From Anaerostipes sp. MSJ-23 (GTDB taxonomy: Bacteria; Bacillota; Clostridia; Lachnospirales; Lachnospiraceae): DNA of 64,000 bases. This document shows positions 46,049-55,369 of this stretch, in pieces; within the stretch, counting starts at the first letter, position 1, and each line of letters begins with the position of its first letter. The position numbers were made by a program, and so were the translations under genes. The stretch covers positions 248,001-312,000 of the forward strand of contig NZ_JAHLPY010000002.1 of assembly GCF_018918155.1 (NCBI RefSeq), in the 5' to 3' direction. The notes beneath the pieces are model-generated. The model made no database searches, was not told where the DNA came from, and saw only the letters and a list, made by a program, of their open reading frames with translations.

Positions 46049-47308
46049 ATGATTTTAATTAAACAAGCAAGAGTGATGGATCCGGAAAGCGGATTTGATC
46101 AAGTGACGGATATTGTGTTAGATGGAAATAAGATAAAAAGTATTGGAAAGGTGCAAAAGGATGATTGCTTTGATCGGATCATTGATGGAAGTGGGTTAAT
46201 CGCAGCACCTGGTTTAATCGATGTACATGTACATTTCAGAGATCCTGGTTTTACTTATAAGGAAGATTTAACAACTGGTGCAGCTGCAGCCGCAGCCGGT
46301 GGATTTACAACCGTTGTATGTATGGCAAATACAAAACCAGTTGTAGATACTGTTGAAATTTATAAAGAAATTGAAGGCAGATGTAAAAAACTTCCGATCA
46401 AAGTATTACAGGCAGCAGCAGTCTCTAAGGGATTTGAAGGGAAACAGTTAACGGATATGGATGCTCTATATCAGGCTGGAGTTCGTGGTTTTACGGATGA
46501 TGGAATTCCATTGATGGATGCAGATCTTGTGAAAAAGGCAATGGAAAAAGCAAGAGAACTAAATGTTCCAATTAGTCTTCATGAGGAGGATCCAGCTTAT
46601 ATTAAACAGCCAGGTGTAAATCAAGGAAAGGTATCACAACAATTAAACTATGGCGGAGCTTCTTATCTCGCAGAAGCGGTAATGGTAAAAAGGGATTGTC
46701 AATTAGCACTTGAAACAGGAGCAACCATCGATATTCAGCATATCAGTTCCGGACAAGCGGTAGATTATGTGAAAGAAGCTAAAGAAAAAGGAGCACATGT
46801 TGTTGCAGAAGCTTCTCCACACCATTTTACATTAACAGAAGAGGCAGTTTTAAAATATGGAACATTGGCAAGAATGAATCCTCCACTTCGAACGGAAGAA
46901 GATCGACAGAGAATTATTAAAGGACTTCAAGAAGGAACAATTGAAATTATTGCAACAGATCATGCACCTCATTCAAAAGAAGAAAAAGAAAAGCCGCTTT
47001 CTGAGGCACCGAGCGGAATTACTGGACTTGAGACATCTTTAGGACTTGGTGTGACAGAACTTGTAGGTAATGGATATTTAACGATGATGCAGCTTTTAGA
47101 AAAGATGACAGTGAATCCCGCAAAATTATATCATCTTCCACAGGGAAGATTGCAGGAAGGAAAACCAGCAGATCTTGTTTTGTTTGATCCAGAAGAGGAA
47201 TGGAAAGTAAAACAATATAAGTCCAAGGCAAGTAATTCTCCATTTACTGGATGGAAATTAAAAGGGAAAGTCAAATATACGATTTGTGATGGAAGAATCG
47301 TTAATTAG
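46049..47308 (+). CDS. pyrC: Dihydroorotase
   Basis: Third step of pyrimidine synthesis: closes carbamoyl-aspartate to dihydroorotate. It is a type I amidohydrolase with VHVHFRDPG (metal-binding His pair, about residues 59-67), KEDLTTG, DIQHISS, ASPHHFTL and ATDHAPH (catalytic Asp, about 307). The C-terminal GRLQEGKPADLVLFDP is also typical. Length is 419-420 aa. Start 46049 is better spaced from AGGAGG than the adjacent ATG at 46046. The gene stands alone, away from other pyr genes. Confidence 0.95.
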   Translation: MILIKQARVMDPESGFDQVTDIVLDGNKIKSIGKVQKDDCFDRIIDGSGLIAAPGLIDVHVHFRDPGFTYKEDLTTGAAAAAAGGFTTVVCMANTKPVVDTVEIYKEIEGRCKKLPIKVLQAAAVSKGFEGKQLTDMDALYQAGVRGFTDDGIPLMDADLVKKAMEKARELNVPISLHEEDPAYIKQPGVNQGKVSQQLNYGGASYLAEAVMVKRDCQLALETGATIDIQHISSGQAVDYVKEAKEKGAHVVAEASPHHFTLTEEAVLKYGTLARMNPPLRTEEDRQRIIKGLQEGTIEIIATDHAPHSKEEKEKPLSEAPSGITGLETSLGLGVTELVGNGYLTMMQLLEKMTVNPAKLYHLPQGRLQEGKPADLVLFDPEEEWKVKQYKSKASNSPFTGWKLKGKVKYTICDGRIVN

Positions 47309-47337
47309 TAGAAGAAAAAGCATATATATAATAGAAG

Positions 47338-47395
47338 AAACAGCGTAAAAAGTTAGGTGTAAATTACTATAAAAACGCTGTTTTTTCTTTTTTTG
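47338..47395 (+). terminator. Terminator after pyrC
   Basis: A stem of about 9 bp (47338-47346 with 47375-47383) with a long internal loop, ending in two T-runs. Confidence 0.7.
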
Positions 47396-47419
47396 TAATT
47401 GGGAAAAAATGTTATAAAT

Positions 47420-47490
47420 TTTACATTAGAGTAAAAAAGCACTTTACATTTAACGAAAACTTTACATAATTATCCTTTTGGATTTTACAT
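47420..47490 (+). promoter_or_regulatory. Four direct TTTACAT repeats (Pho-box candidates) upstream of pstS
   Basis: Identical TTTACAT heptamers start at 47420, 47443, 47461 and 47484, with spacings of 23, 18 and 23. PhoP of Firmicutes binds direct TTWACA-type repeats, and the gene set downstream encodes the phosphate transporter plus PhoP/PhoR. The repeats are therefore the likely binding sites of the PhoP encoded at 51627. Confidence 0.65.
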
Positions 47491-47545
47491 GCTAACGGTA
47501 AGATAAATCTTGTAAATGAAACGAACCAAAAGGAGAGAACAAGAA

Positions 47546-48430
47546 ATGAGAAAGAAGATTTTAACTTTAATGTTAGCTACAGTCGCAGCATCTAGTTTAC
47601 TGACAGGATGTGGCGGAGGAAGCAGTAAAAATAGTAGTTCATCATCTGATGATAAAATCACAGCAGTATCCAGAGAAGATGGTTCTGGTACAAGAGGGGC
47701 CTTTATTGAACTGTTTGGAGTAGAAGAAAAAGATAAAGACGGAAATAAAGTAGATAAGACAACGACAGCAGCACAGATTACAAACTCTACATCTGTTATG
47801 ATGACAACCATTGCAGAGAATAAAGCAGCAATTGGATACATATCTTTAGGATCTTTAAATGACACTGTAAAAGCAGTTAAAATTGATGGCGCAGAACCAA
47901 GCGTAAAAACAGTAGAAAATGGTTCTTATAAGATTGTACGTCCATTTAATATCGTAACAAAAGATAAATTAACAAAACAGGCTCAGGATTTTGAAAACTT
48001 TATTATGAGTGCAGAAGGACAGAAAGTAGTAGAAGACAATGGATATATTAAAATAGATAAAAAAGCTCCTGCTTTCAAATCAAATGGAGCAAAAGGTAAA
48101 GTTGTCGTTGGTGGTTCTTCTTCTGTAACACCAGTTATGGAAAAAATCAAAGAAGCTTATGCAAAAGTGAACAAAAATGTCAATGTAGAAGTACAGCAGA
48201 GTGATTCTACAACAGGTGTTACAAATGCAACAGAAGGTACTTGCGATATTGGAATGGCTTCTCGTGATCTTGCAGATAGTGAAGCAAAGAAAGGTGTAAA
48301 AGCTACAGTTATTGCAAAAGATGGTATCGCAGTTATCGTAAATAAAGACAATAAAGTAAGCGATCTGACAAGTGATCAGGTAAAATCTATTTACACTGGT
48401 GAAACTACAAAATGGTCAGATCTTAAATAA
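47546..48430 (+). CDS. pstS: Phosphate ABC transporter substrate-binding lipoprotein PstS (circularly permuted)
   Basis: Binds phosphate outside the membrane for PstCAB. The signal peptide ends in a lipobox, LLTGC (Cys about residue 21). The usual PstS segments are all here but in swapped order. AVSREDGSGTRGAF, GYISLGSLNDTVKAVKIDG and the C-lobe elements come first. The normally N-terminal VVVGGSSSVTPVMEKI, EGTCDIGMASRDL and VNKDNKVSDLTSDQVKSIYTGETTKWSDL come last. Length is 294 aa, one copy of each part. Start 47546 follows AAAGGAGAG. Confidence 0.9.
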   Translation: MRKKILTLMLATVAASSLLTGCGGGSSKNSSSSSDDKITAVSREDGSGTRGAFIELFGVEEKDKDGNKVDKTTTAAQITNSTSVMMTTIAENKAAIGYISLGSLNDTVKAVKIDGAEPSVKTVENGSYKIVRPFNIVTKDKLTKQAQDFENFIMSAEGQKVVEDNGYIKIDKKAPAFKSNGAKGKVVVGGSSSVTPVMEKIKEAYAKVNKNVNVEVQQSDSTTGVTNATEGTCDIGMASRDLADSEAKKGVKATVIAKDGIAVIVNKDNKVSDLTSDQVKSIYTGETTKWSDLK

Positions 48431-48458
48431 GAAGAATAGTGTGGGGAATGAGTAAACG

Positions 48459-49307
48459 ATGAAGAAATCTTTGGAAAAAATTATGGATGTTATATTTTTG
48501 CTTGCAGCATGTGTATCGATCCTGGCAGTTATCCTGATTTGTGCTTTCTTATTCGGAAACGGAATTCCTACCATTGGGAAGATTGGATTTGCGAAATTTG
48601 TCGCTGGTCAGACCTGGATGCCAAAGAGTGGAATCTTTGGCATTTTCCCAATGATTGTGGGAAGTTTATATGTCACAGCAGGAGCCATTATCGTAGGTGT
48701 TCCAATTGGAATTCTGGCAGCAATTTATATGGCAAAGTTTTGTAATGATAAAGTTTATAAAGTATTAAAACCAGCAGTAGAACTTCTGGCAGGAATTCCA
48801 TCTGTTGTATATGGATTCTTTGGAATGGTCGTATTAGTACCGATGTTTCGAGATATGTTTGGAAATGGTAATAGTGTATTCACTGCATCTATTTTGCTTG
48901 GAATTATGATCCTGCCAACAATTATTGGAGTATCAGAAAGTGCAATTCGTGCAGTGCCGGATAGTTATTATGAAGGATCTTTAGGACTTGGTGCAAGCCA
49001 TGAACGAAGTGTATTTTTCGCAGTACTTCCAGCAGCAAAATCAGGAATTCTTGCGGGTGTTGTTCTTGGTATTGGACGTGCAATCGGAGAGACAATGGCG
49101 GTTGTTATGGTAGCAGGTAACCAGGCAGTTGTTCCAGATAGTCTTTTCTCTGGAGTACGTACACTGACATCTAACATTGTATTGGAAATGGGTTATGCAA
49201 CTGACCTTCACAGAGAAGCATTGATTGCAACGGCTGTTGTATTGTTTGTGTTTATTCTGTTGATCAACCTTTGTTTTGCAGCACTAAAACATAAGGAGGA
49301 GTATTAA
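48459..49307 (+). CDS. pstC: Phosphate ABC transporter permease PstC
   Basis: Inner-membrane permease with six helices (282 aa). It has the phosphate-permease blocks MPKSGIFGIFPMIVGSLYVT, IPSVVYGFFGM and the EAA loop GASHERSVFFAVLPAAKSGI, then GRAIGETMAVVMVAGN. It follows pstS by 28 bases and precedes pstA by one base. PstC and PstA form the channel. Confidence 0.94.
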   Translation: MKKSLEKIMDVIFLLAACVSILAVILICAFLFGNGIPTIGKIGFAKFVAGQTWMPKSGIFGIFPMIVGSLYVTAGAIIVGVPIGILAAIYMAKFCNDKVYKVLKPAVELLAGIPSVVYGFFGMVVLVPMFRDMFGNGNSVFTASILLGIMILPTIIGVSESAIRAVPDSYYEGSLGLGASHERSVFFAVLPAAKSGILAGVVLGIGRAIGETMAVVMVAGNQAVVPDSLFSGVRTLTSNIVLEMGYATDLHREALIATAVVLFVFILLINLCFAALKHKEEY

Positions 49308-49308
49308 T

Positions 49309-50211
49309 ATGGAGGCAGTAAAAGATATGGAATCAGTGGAAAATATTCAGGGGATCAATAAGATTACCTGGAAACAAAGGATGAAATCTTATAAGAGAAC
49401 GCCATTATCCTTTATTTTATGGCTTCTTGTAAATGTAGCGATTATATTAACGGTAGCAGTTCTTTTCTTTTTAATTGGATATATTTTAGTACATGGTGTC
49501 CCATATTTAAATAAAGGATTATTTGCATTGGAATATACAAGTGAAAATGTTTCCTTGTTCCCGGCAGTTATTAATACTTTAATGATGACAGGATTATCTT
49601 TATTATTTGCAGTGCCACTTGGAATTTTCGCAGCAATCTATCTTGTGGAATACGCAAAAAGAGGAAACAAGTTAGTTGAAGTTGTTCGTTTGACAGCAGA
49701 AACTTTGTCTGGAATTCCTTCCATCGTATATGGACTGTTTGGTATGTTATTTTTCGTAAATACATTAAAACTGGGATTGTCCATTCTTTCAGGAGCAGCT
49801 ACGATGGCAATTATGATTCTTCCTTTAATTATGAGAACAACGGAAGAAGCATTAAAATCAGTACCGGATTCTTTCCGTGAAGGAAGTTTTGGACTTGGAG
49901 CAGGAAAATTAAGAACTGTTTTCCGCATTGTACTTCCGTCAGCAGTACCTGGAATTCTTTCCGGTGTTATTCTTGGAATTGGACGTATTGTAGGAGAAAC
50001 TGCAGCATTGATGTATACAGCTGGAACGGTAGCACAAATTCCAAAAAATATTATGGGATCTGGACGCACACTGGCACTTCATATGTATGTTCTTTCTAAT
50101 GAAGGATTTCATATTGATCAGGCATATGCAACAGCCGTTGTATTGCTGATCATTGTCTTAATCATCAATGCAGTTTCATCATTTATTGCAAAACGAATTA
50201 CGAAAGGGTAA
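49309..50211 (+). CDS. pstA: Phosphate ABC transporter permease PstA
   Basis: Partner permease (300 aa) with a longer cytoplasmic N-terminus (about residues 1-35) and six helices. Family segments are [66 protein letters not shown] and [16 protein letters not shown]. The ribosome binding site is AAGGAGGAG inside the end of pstC. Confidence 0.94.
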   Translation: MEAVKDMESVENIQGINKITWKQRMKSYKRTPLSFILWLLVNVAIILTVAVLFFLIGYILVHGVPYLNKGLFALEYTSENVSLFPAVINTLMMTGLSLLFAVPLGIFAAIYLVEYAKRGNKLVEVVRLTAETLSGIPSIVYGLFGMLFFVNTLKLGLSILSGAATMAIMILPLIMRTTEEALKSVPDSFREGSFGLGAGKLRTVFRIVLPSAVPGILSGVILGIGRIVGETAALMYTAGTVAQIPKNIMGSGRTLALHMYVLSNEGFHIDQAYATAVVLLIIVLIINAVSSFIAKRITKG

Positions 50212-50219
50212 ATAGAGGC

Positions 50220-50972
50220 ATGGAAACAAAAATCAAAGTCGAAAATCTTGACTTATATTATGGAAAATTTAAAGCATTAAAAAATATTAATCTGGATTTG
50301 CCAGAAAAACAGATTACAGCTTTTATCGGACCTTCTGGATGTGGAAAATCTACATTACTGAAATCTCTCAATCGTATGAACGATCTTGTAGAAGGATGTA
50401 AGATTACTGGAAAAGTTACTCTAGATGGAGAAGATATTTATGGGGATATGGATGTTAATGTACTTCGTAAAAGAGTTGGTATGGTATTTCAGAAGCCAAA
50501 TCCATTTCCAATGAGTGTTTATGATAACATTGCATATGGACCAAGAACTCATGGAATTCGCAGCAAAGCAAAATTGGATGAGATTGTAGAAAAATCATTG
50601 AAAAATGCAGCAATCTGGGATGAATTAAAAGATCGTCTAAAGAAGAGTGCCCTTGGATTATCGGGAGGTCAGCAGCAGCGTCTTTGTATTGCTAGGGCGC
50701 TTGCCGTAGAACCAGAAGTTTTACTGATGGATGAGCCAACATCTGCACTAGATCCAATTTCTACTTCCAAAATTGAAGATCTTGCGGTAGAATTAAAATC
50801 GAAGTATACAATCATTATGGTAACTCATAACATGCAGCAGGCAGTCAGAATTTCTGACAAAACAGCATTCTTCTTATTAGGAGAGATGGTAGAGTGTGGA
50901 AAATCTGATGAGATCTTCTCAATGCCTCAGGACAAACGAACAGAAGATTATATTACAGGAAGGTTTGGTTGA
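50220..50972 (+). CDS. pstB: Phosphate ABC transporter ATP-binding protein PstB
   Basis: ATPase of the phosphate importer (250 aa). Walker A is [11 protein letters not shown] (about residues 36-46), the signature is [15 protein letters not shown], and Walker B is [13 protein letters not shown]. PstB-specific segments include [23 protein letters not shown]. phoU follows after four bases. Confidence 0.95.
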   Translation: METKIKVENLDLYYGKFKALKNINLDLPEKQITAFIGPSGCGKSTLLKSLNRMNDLVEGCKITGKVTLDGEDIYGDMDVNVLRKRVGMVFQKPNPFPMSVYDNIAYGPRTHGIRSKAKLDEIVEKSLKNAAIWDELKDRLKKSALGLSGGQQQRLCIARALAVEPEVLLMDEPTSALDPISTSKIEDLAVELKSKYTIIMVTHNMQQAVRISDKTAFFLLGEMVECGKSDEIFSMPQDKRTEDYITGRFG

Positions 50973-50976
50973 TATT

Positions 50977-51630
50977 ATGAGAAATCGATTTGAAAAACAG
51001 CTTTTACGTTTGAATCAGGAAATGATTGAAATGGGATCGCTCTGTGAGGAAATGATTACAGCAGCATCCAAAATCGTTGCAACAAGGGATAAAGAACTGA
51101 TGGCTGATATTCAGGGGATGGAAGAAGAAATCAATCAGAAAGAAAGAGATATTGAACGTATCTGTCTAAAACTTCTTATGCAGCAACAGCCAGTGGCAAC
51201 AGATTTAAGAGTAATTTCTGCAGCTCTTAAGATGGTATCCGATATGGAAAGAATCGGGGATCAGGCCTGTGATATTACAGGAATTATCAAAAAAGATGCA
51301 GCTGTACTTAATCTGAAGGAAAATACCCATCTTGATAAGATGGAAAAAGCTACCATTGATATGGTCAGCAGAAGTATAAGATCATTTATCAAACAGAATC
51401 TTGGATTGGCCCGTGAGGTTATTGACCAAGATGATCTGGTAGATGAACTGTTCAAACAGGTGAAGAAAGAGTCGATTGCTCTTATTCATGAAGATCCTGA
51501 GAAAGGAGAAGAATACGTTGCTATCGTCTTGATTGCAAAATACTTTGAACGTATTGGAGATCATGCGAGCAATATTGCCGAATGGGTTGAGTTTGCCATT
51601 ACCGGTGAATATAAAGGAGGAAGCTTGTGA
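50977..51630 (+). CDS. phoU: Phosphate signalling protein PhoU
   Basis: A two-repeat helical protein (217 aa) that links the Pst transporter to PhoR and keeps the regulon off when phosphate is plentiful. PhoU motifs appear in both repeats: LKMVSDMERIGDQACDITG and IAKYFERIGDHASNIAEWVEF, each with the metal-binding E/D-x3-D pattern. The frame extends upstream into pstB, but homology begins at MRNRFEKQL (50977). Confidence 0.94.
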   Translation: MRNRFEKQLLRLNQEMIEMGSLCEEMITAASKIVATRDKELMADIQGMEEEINQKERDIERICLKLLMQQQPVATDLRVISAALKMVSDMERIGDQACDITGIIKKDAAVLNLKENTHLDKMEKATIDMVSRSIRSFIKQNLGLAREVIDQDDLVDELFKQVKKESIALIHEDPEKGEEYVAIVLIAKYFERIGDHASNIAEWVEFAITGEYKGGSL

Positions 51631-52301
51631 TTTTTGTTGTAGAAGATGATCCGAATATCAGAGAACTTGTAACTTATACGTTACAAAGTACCGGATTTGA
51701 GGCTCGTGGTTTTGAGGATGGAACAGAATTTTTAAATGCTATGAAAGATGGAGATATGCCAGATTTGGTATTGCTGGATATTATGCTCCCAGGAGAAGAT
51801 GGGATTTCTATTTTGGGAAAACTGCGGGCAAAATCAGCAACAAAAGAACTTCCGATTATTATGATGACGGCCAGAGGAACGGAGTATGACAAGGTACTTG
51901 GTTTAGACAGCGGAGCCGACGACTATATTACAAAACCATTTGGAATGATGGAACTTGTATCCAGAGTCAAAGCGGTTCTGCGCCGTTCAAAGAAGGATTC
52001 GAAAGATGAATTGGTCGTAGGAGATTTGCATATTTATCCAAATAAACACAAGGTAAAAGCAAATGGAGAAAAAGTAACATTAACCAATAAGGAATTTAAG
52101 CTGCTTTGTTTACTTGTAGAGAGTAAAGGCAATGTATTAAACAGAGATCAGCTTCTTACGAATATATGGGGATATGATTTTGATGGGGAGACAAGGACCG
52201 TCGATGTCCATATCCGTTCCCTTCGTCAGAAGCTTGGGGAGTGCGGTAGTCTTATTGAAACAGTTCGTGGAATTGGATATCGCATTGGAGGCAATGAATG
52301 A
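51627..52301 (+). CDS. phoP: Phosphate response regulator PhoP (OmpR family)
   Basis: DNA-binding response regulator (224 aa). The receiver domain has the acidic pair EDD (residues 6-8), phospho-accepting Asp51 in LLDIMLPGEDG, a Thr/Ser in MMTARG and Lys near 101 in TKPFG. The winged-helix domain (about 125-222) ends with VDVHIRSLRQKLG and VRGIGYRI. It starts with GTG at 51627 behind AAGGAGG, overlapping phoU by four bases. It probably binds the TTTACAT repeats upstream of pstS. Confidence 0.9.
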   Translation: MIFVVEDDPNIRELVTYTLQSTGFEARGFEDGTEFLNAMKDGDMPDLVLLDIMLPGEDGISILGKLRAKSATKELPIIMMTARGTEYDKVLGLDSGADDYITKPFGMMELVSRVKAVLRRSKKDSKDELVVGDLHIYPNKHKVKANGEKVTLTNKEFKLLCLLVESKGNVLNRDQLLTNIWGYDFDGETRTVDVHIRSLRQKLGECGSLIETVRGIGYRIGGNE

Positions 52302-53641
52302 AACGTAAGATTTTCAGCAATATGGTCTATATCGCCTTTGTTGCTGTGATGATGACGACTATTTTGTTGTCTTTCATTATGTATTACCGTTATATGGACC
52401 AAATTAAAACAGGGATCAAAGATGAAGCAGCATATATGGCAACTTCTTTAAATCTTCATGACAAACAAGATTTAGATGCTTATAAAAACCTGACTGTTAG
52501 CAGAATTACATGGGTTGATTCAAATGGAAAAGTCATTTATGATAGCTCAGGTCAGGAAAATGAAATGACTAATCATAGAAATCGAAAAGAAGTCAAAGAA
52601 GCCATGAAAAGCGGAAGTGGAGAAGATACGAGAGTATCAAAAACGCTGAATAAACAGACATATTATTATGCGATAAAACTTCGTGATGGAACTGTTCTTC
52701 GGCTAAGCAGAGAAACGCAGACGATTGTGAGACAGATCGAAAGTATCCTTCCGATTTTGTTTTTGATGATGGGCGTGGTTTTGATTCTGGCAGTTATACT
52801 CTCTGGAATTTTAACCGGCCGTATTGTGGAACCAATTAATAAGATAGATTTAGTTCATCCTAAGAGAAACGAGACATATAGTGAGTTGAAGCCTTTGTTA
52901 AACAGAATCGAACAGCAGAATGTAGATATTGAAAAACAAATTGAAGAGATCAAAGAAGCAGAGAATATGAGAAAAGAATTTTCTGCCAATGTTTCTCATG
53001 AATTGAAAACGCCATTGACGACGATTTCAGGTTATGCAGAGCTGATGAAAGACGGACTTGTAAAACCGGAAGATATGAAGCGGTTTTCTGGAACTATTTA
53101 TGCAGAAGCAAGACGTTTAATTGCAATGATTGAGGATATTATTAAATTATCTCGCCTTGATGAAAATCAGGTAGAGCTTGAAAAGAAAGATATAGATTTG
53201 TATGATCTTGTCTTTCAGATTAAAGCAGATCTTAGAAAAAAGGCGGAAGAAGATAATATTTCAGTTCATATAAGAGGGGTTCACACCATGGTTTATGGTG
53301 TATATCGGATTTTATATGAAATGTTTTTTAACATGTGTGAAAATGCAATCAAATACAATAAAAAAGATGGAGAAGTTGTTGTGACAATCGCCTCTATGAA
53401 TGATTGCCCGATTGTTGTTGTGGAAGATACTGGGATTGGTATTCCAAAAGAAGATCTTGATCGGATTTTTGAACGCTTTTATCGCGTAGATAAAAGTCAT
53501 TCTAATCAGAAAGAAGGTTCAGGTCTTGGCTTATCAATCGTAAAACATGGAGCAAAATACCATAATGCAAAGATGGAAGTTGAGAGTGAATTAGGAAAAG
53601 GAACAAAAATTACGATTGAATTCCCAAAGCAAGATATATAA
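52298..53641 (+). CDS. phoR: Phosphate sensor histidine kinase PhoR
   Basis: Membrane sensor kinase (447 aa). Helices at about residues 8-29 and 148-170 flank an extracellular PAS/Cache-like sensor. A short HAMP-like linker follows, then the H-box SHELKTPLTT (His about 233), N-box ENAIKYN and the G-boxes DTGIGI and GSGLGLSIVK. It overlaps phoP by ATGA. The full set pstSCAB-phoU-phoPR appears to form one unit. Confidence 0.93.
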   Translation: MKRKIFSNMVYIAFVAVMMTTILLSFIMYYRYMDQIKTGIKDEAAYMATSLNLHDKQDLDAYKNLTVSRITWVDSNGKVIYDSSGQENEMTNHRNRKEVKEAMKSGSGEDTRVSKTLNKQTYYYAIKLRDGTVLRLSRETQTIVRQIESILPILFLMMGVVLILAVILSGILTGRIVEPINKIDLVHPKRNETYSELKPLLNRIEQQNVDIEKQIEEIKEAENMRKEFSANVSHELKTPLTTISGYAELMKDGLVKPEDMKRFSGTIYAEARRLIAMIEDIIKLSRLDENQVELEKKDIDLYDLVFQIKADLRKKAEEDNISVHIRGVHTMVYGVYRILYEMFFNMCENAIKYNKKDGEVVVTIASMNDCPIVVVEDTGIGIPKEDLDRIFERFYRVDKSHSNQKEGSGLGLSIVKHGAKYHNAKMEVESELGKGTKITIEFPKQDI

Positions 53642-53684
53642 AAACTGCTGTCATACGAGTTATTTTGTATGGCAGCAGTTTTTT
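53641..53684. terminator. Bidirectional terminator after phoR
   Basis: A 16-bp stem (53641-53656 with 53667-53682) followed by T-run and preceded by A-run, between the convergent phoR and glucosaminidase genes. Confidence 0.88.
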
Positions 53685-53695
53685 AATTTTCAAAA

Positions 53696-55132
53696 TTATT
53701 GATAAACAGGTTTATTGTAAGTCATCGAAACGCCATTTGCGTAAACATTTTTGTACTTATTCATCAAACTTCCGATACCTTTTGCATAAGCAGGATCTGT
53801 TGCATATTGATGCCAGATGTTGGATACATTTTGATTATAACGGAAACGATACAATGTATTTTGCTGATATGTGCTATTATGTACATACCATTTAGAAATA
53901 TATTTTGCAGCTCCGGCAATAGCTTTGTCAACGCTTGTCCAGCCTTCATTGTACGCATAAGTAAATCCGCAAAGTTGAGGGGCAGCATCAACTGCTTTGA
54001 TTCCATACAGGTTATAACATGTCTTTTTTTGTTCGGAAGCAGATAATGTTTTTATTTCCAGATAACCGCTGGCTGTTTTTACATAACTTTTAGAAGAACT
54101 TCTTTTCGAAGCAGGTAAAAAGCGGAATCCTGTAATTTCTCCAGAAGAATCTTTAACTACAGAAGCTCCGGTAACAATTTTTCCATTTAAACTTCTGGAA
54201 TCATATTTTTTTACATTTACATCAGCAAGAGAGGATGATTTAATTCCTTTTGCAAGTGTGCTTGTTCCGTAACCGGATTCATGAACTGTCTGGCACAGAA
54301 AATATAATGGGTCAATATTATATGTTTTTGCAGCGGTGATAAAAGCATCGCTTTTTCCTTTAAATACGCTTGTGGATCGTCCGGAAATCATATTTTCCAG
54401 AGTATTTTTGTAATTTGCAGCATTCACATCGCGGTAAGTGTCCAGAGTAAGGAACGCAAAATTTCCTGTTTGATCTGAAGATGGATTTATATAGGAATCA
54501 TAAGTAGAACTGGAAATTGTTTTTCCAGCATAACTGTTATAAACTTCCTTTTGTTTTTTTATATAGGCAGCTCTTGTCATATTCATACGATATGTAGTAA
54601 CCTTGGAAGGATTGCTGATTGGAGATGCAGAAGTTGGTTTTGCATAGCAAATCATTTTTTTGCTGCTATCATATTGATAGGAAATACCAAGATATTGTGC
54701 AGTAAATTTTGCTGGAATGACAATATAGCTTTTATTTGCAGTTTTATATTTTACAGTGCGAGGTGCAGCAGTAAGGGTTCGTTTGGTTCCGTTTGTATAG
54801 GCGTAAGTTTTACCAGTATAGAAGGTAATTTTCTTTTTACCATAAGTGAGATCTAGCTGTCCAGTTTTGCTATTGTAGTTTCGTTTTACTTTTGGACCAT
54901 TTTTAACAATGCTTATATAATAAGGAAGCATGTTTGTATGATTTATCTGGATACCAGGAGTTTTCCCAAGAGAAATGTTTTTTCCTTTGTAATTAAAAGC
55001 AAGCTGGCTTTCAGAATAGTTATAGTCTTTCCCATCATAAGAAATGGAAAGAGATGCTGCTGATACGGTTGTTGTCATAAGAAGAGTCATAAAAAGAACA
55101 GAGGTTCCTGCCTTTAGTACTCGAATTTTCAT
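53696..55132 (-). CDS. Secreted glucosaminidase with copper-amine-oxidase-like N-terminal domain
   Basis: Peptidoglycan N-acetylglucosaminidase (478 aa). A signal peptide ends near VSAASLS (about residue 26). A stalk domain of the copper amine oxidase N-terminal type follows (about 85-165: KKITFYTGKTYAYTNGTKRTLTAAPRTV, YIVIPAKFTAQYLG). A C-terminal GH73 domain (about 275-470) has the catalytic Glu in CQTVHESGYGTS and GFTYAYNEGWTSVDKAI. The ribosome binding site is AAAGGAT. A WalR-like half-match, TGTAAT-N5-TGAAAT, lies at 55158-55174. Confidence 0.88.
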   Translation of the reverse strand: MKIRVLKAGTSVLFMTLLMTTTVSAASLSISYDGKDYNYSESQLAFNYKGKNISLGKTPGIQINHTNMLPYYISIVKNGPKVKRNYNSKTGQLDLTYGKKKITFYTGKTYAYTNGTKRTLTAAPRTVKYKTANKSYIVIPAKFTAQYLGISYQYDSSKKMICYAKPTSASPISNPSKVTTYRMNMTRAAYIKKQKEVYNSYAGKTISSSTYDSYINPSSDQTGNFAFLTLDTYRDVNAANYKNTLENMISGRSTSVFKGKSDAFITAAKTYNIDPLYFLCQTVHESGYGTSTLAKGIKSSSLADVNVKKYDSRSLNGKIVTGASVVKDSSGEITGFRFLPASKRSSSKSYVKTASGYLEIKTLSASEQKKTCYNLYGIKAVDAAPQLCGFTYAYNEGWTSVDKAIAGAAKYISKWYVHNSTYQQNTLYRFRYNQNVSNIWHQYATDPAYAKGIGSLMNKYKNVYANGVSMTYNKPVYQ

Positions 55133-55282
55133 AATAAAAGATCCTTTCTAATGTTTTTGTAATAATTATGAAATAAAAATGTCATAAATGCAACAAATTA
55201 GATTCTAACACAATATAACATAAAAGGCAATTTTTTCTGTAAACTTTTACAAAAATAGCAATAGAACAGATAGTTAAAAAAT

Positions 55283-55311
55283 TTGACAAGGAAAAGAAAG
55301 TTTGCTATCAT
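55283..55311 (+). promoter_or_regulatory. Promoter of the amino-acid ABC operon
   Basis: Perfect TTGACA (55283-55288), 17-base spacer, TATCAT (55306-55311), 58 bases before the start codon. Confidence 0.8.
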
Positions 55312-55369
55312 AAAAAGCAGCATTTTAGTACGCTAATGTGTTGAAAGAATTGCAATGGAGGAATGAAAA

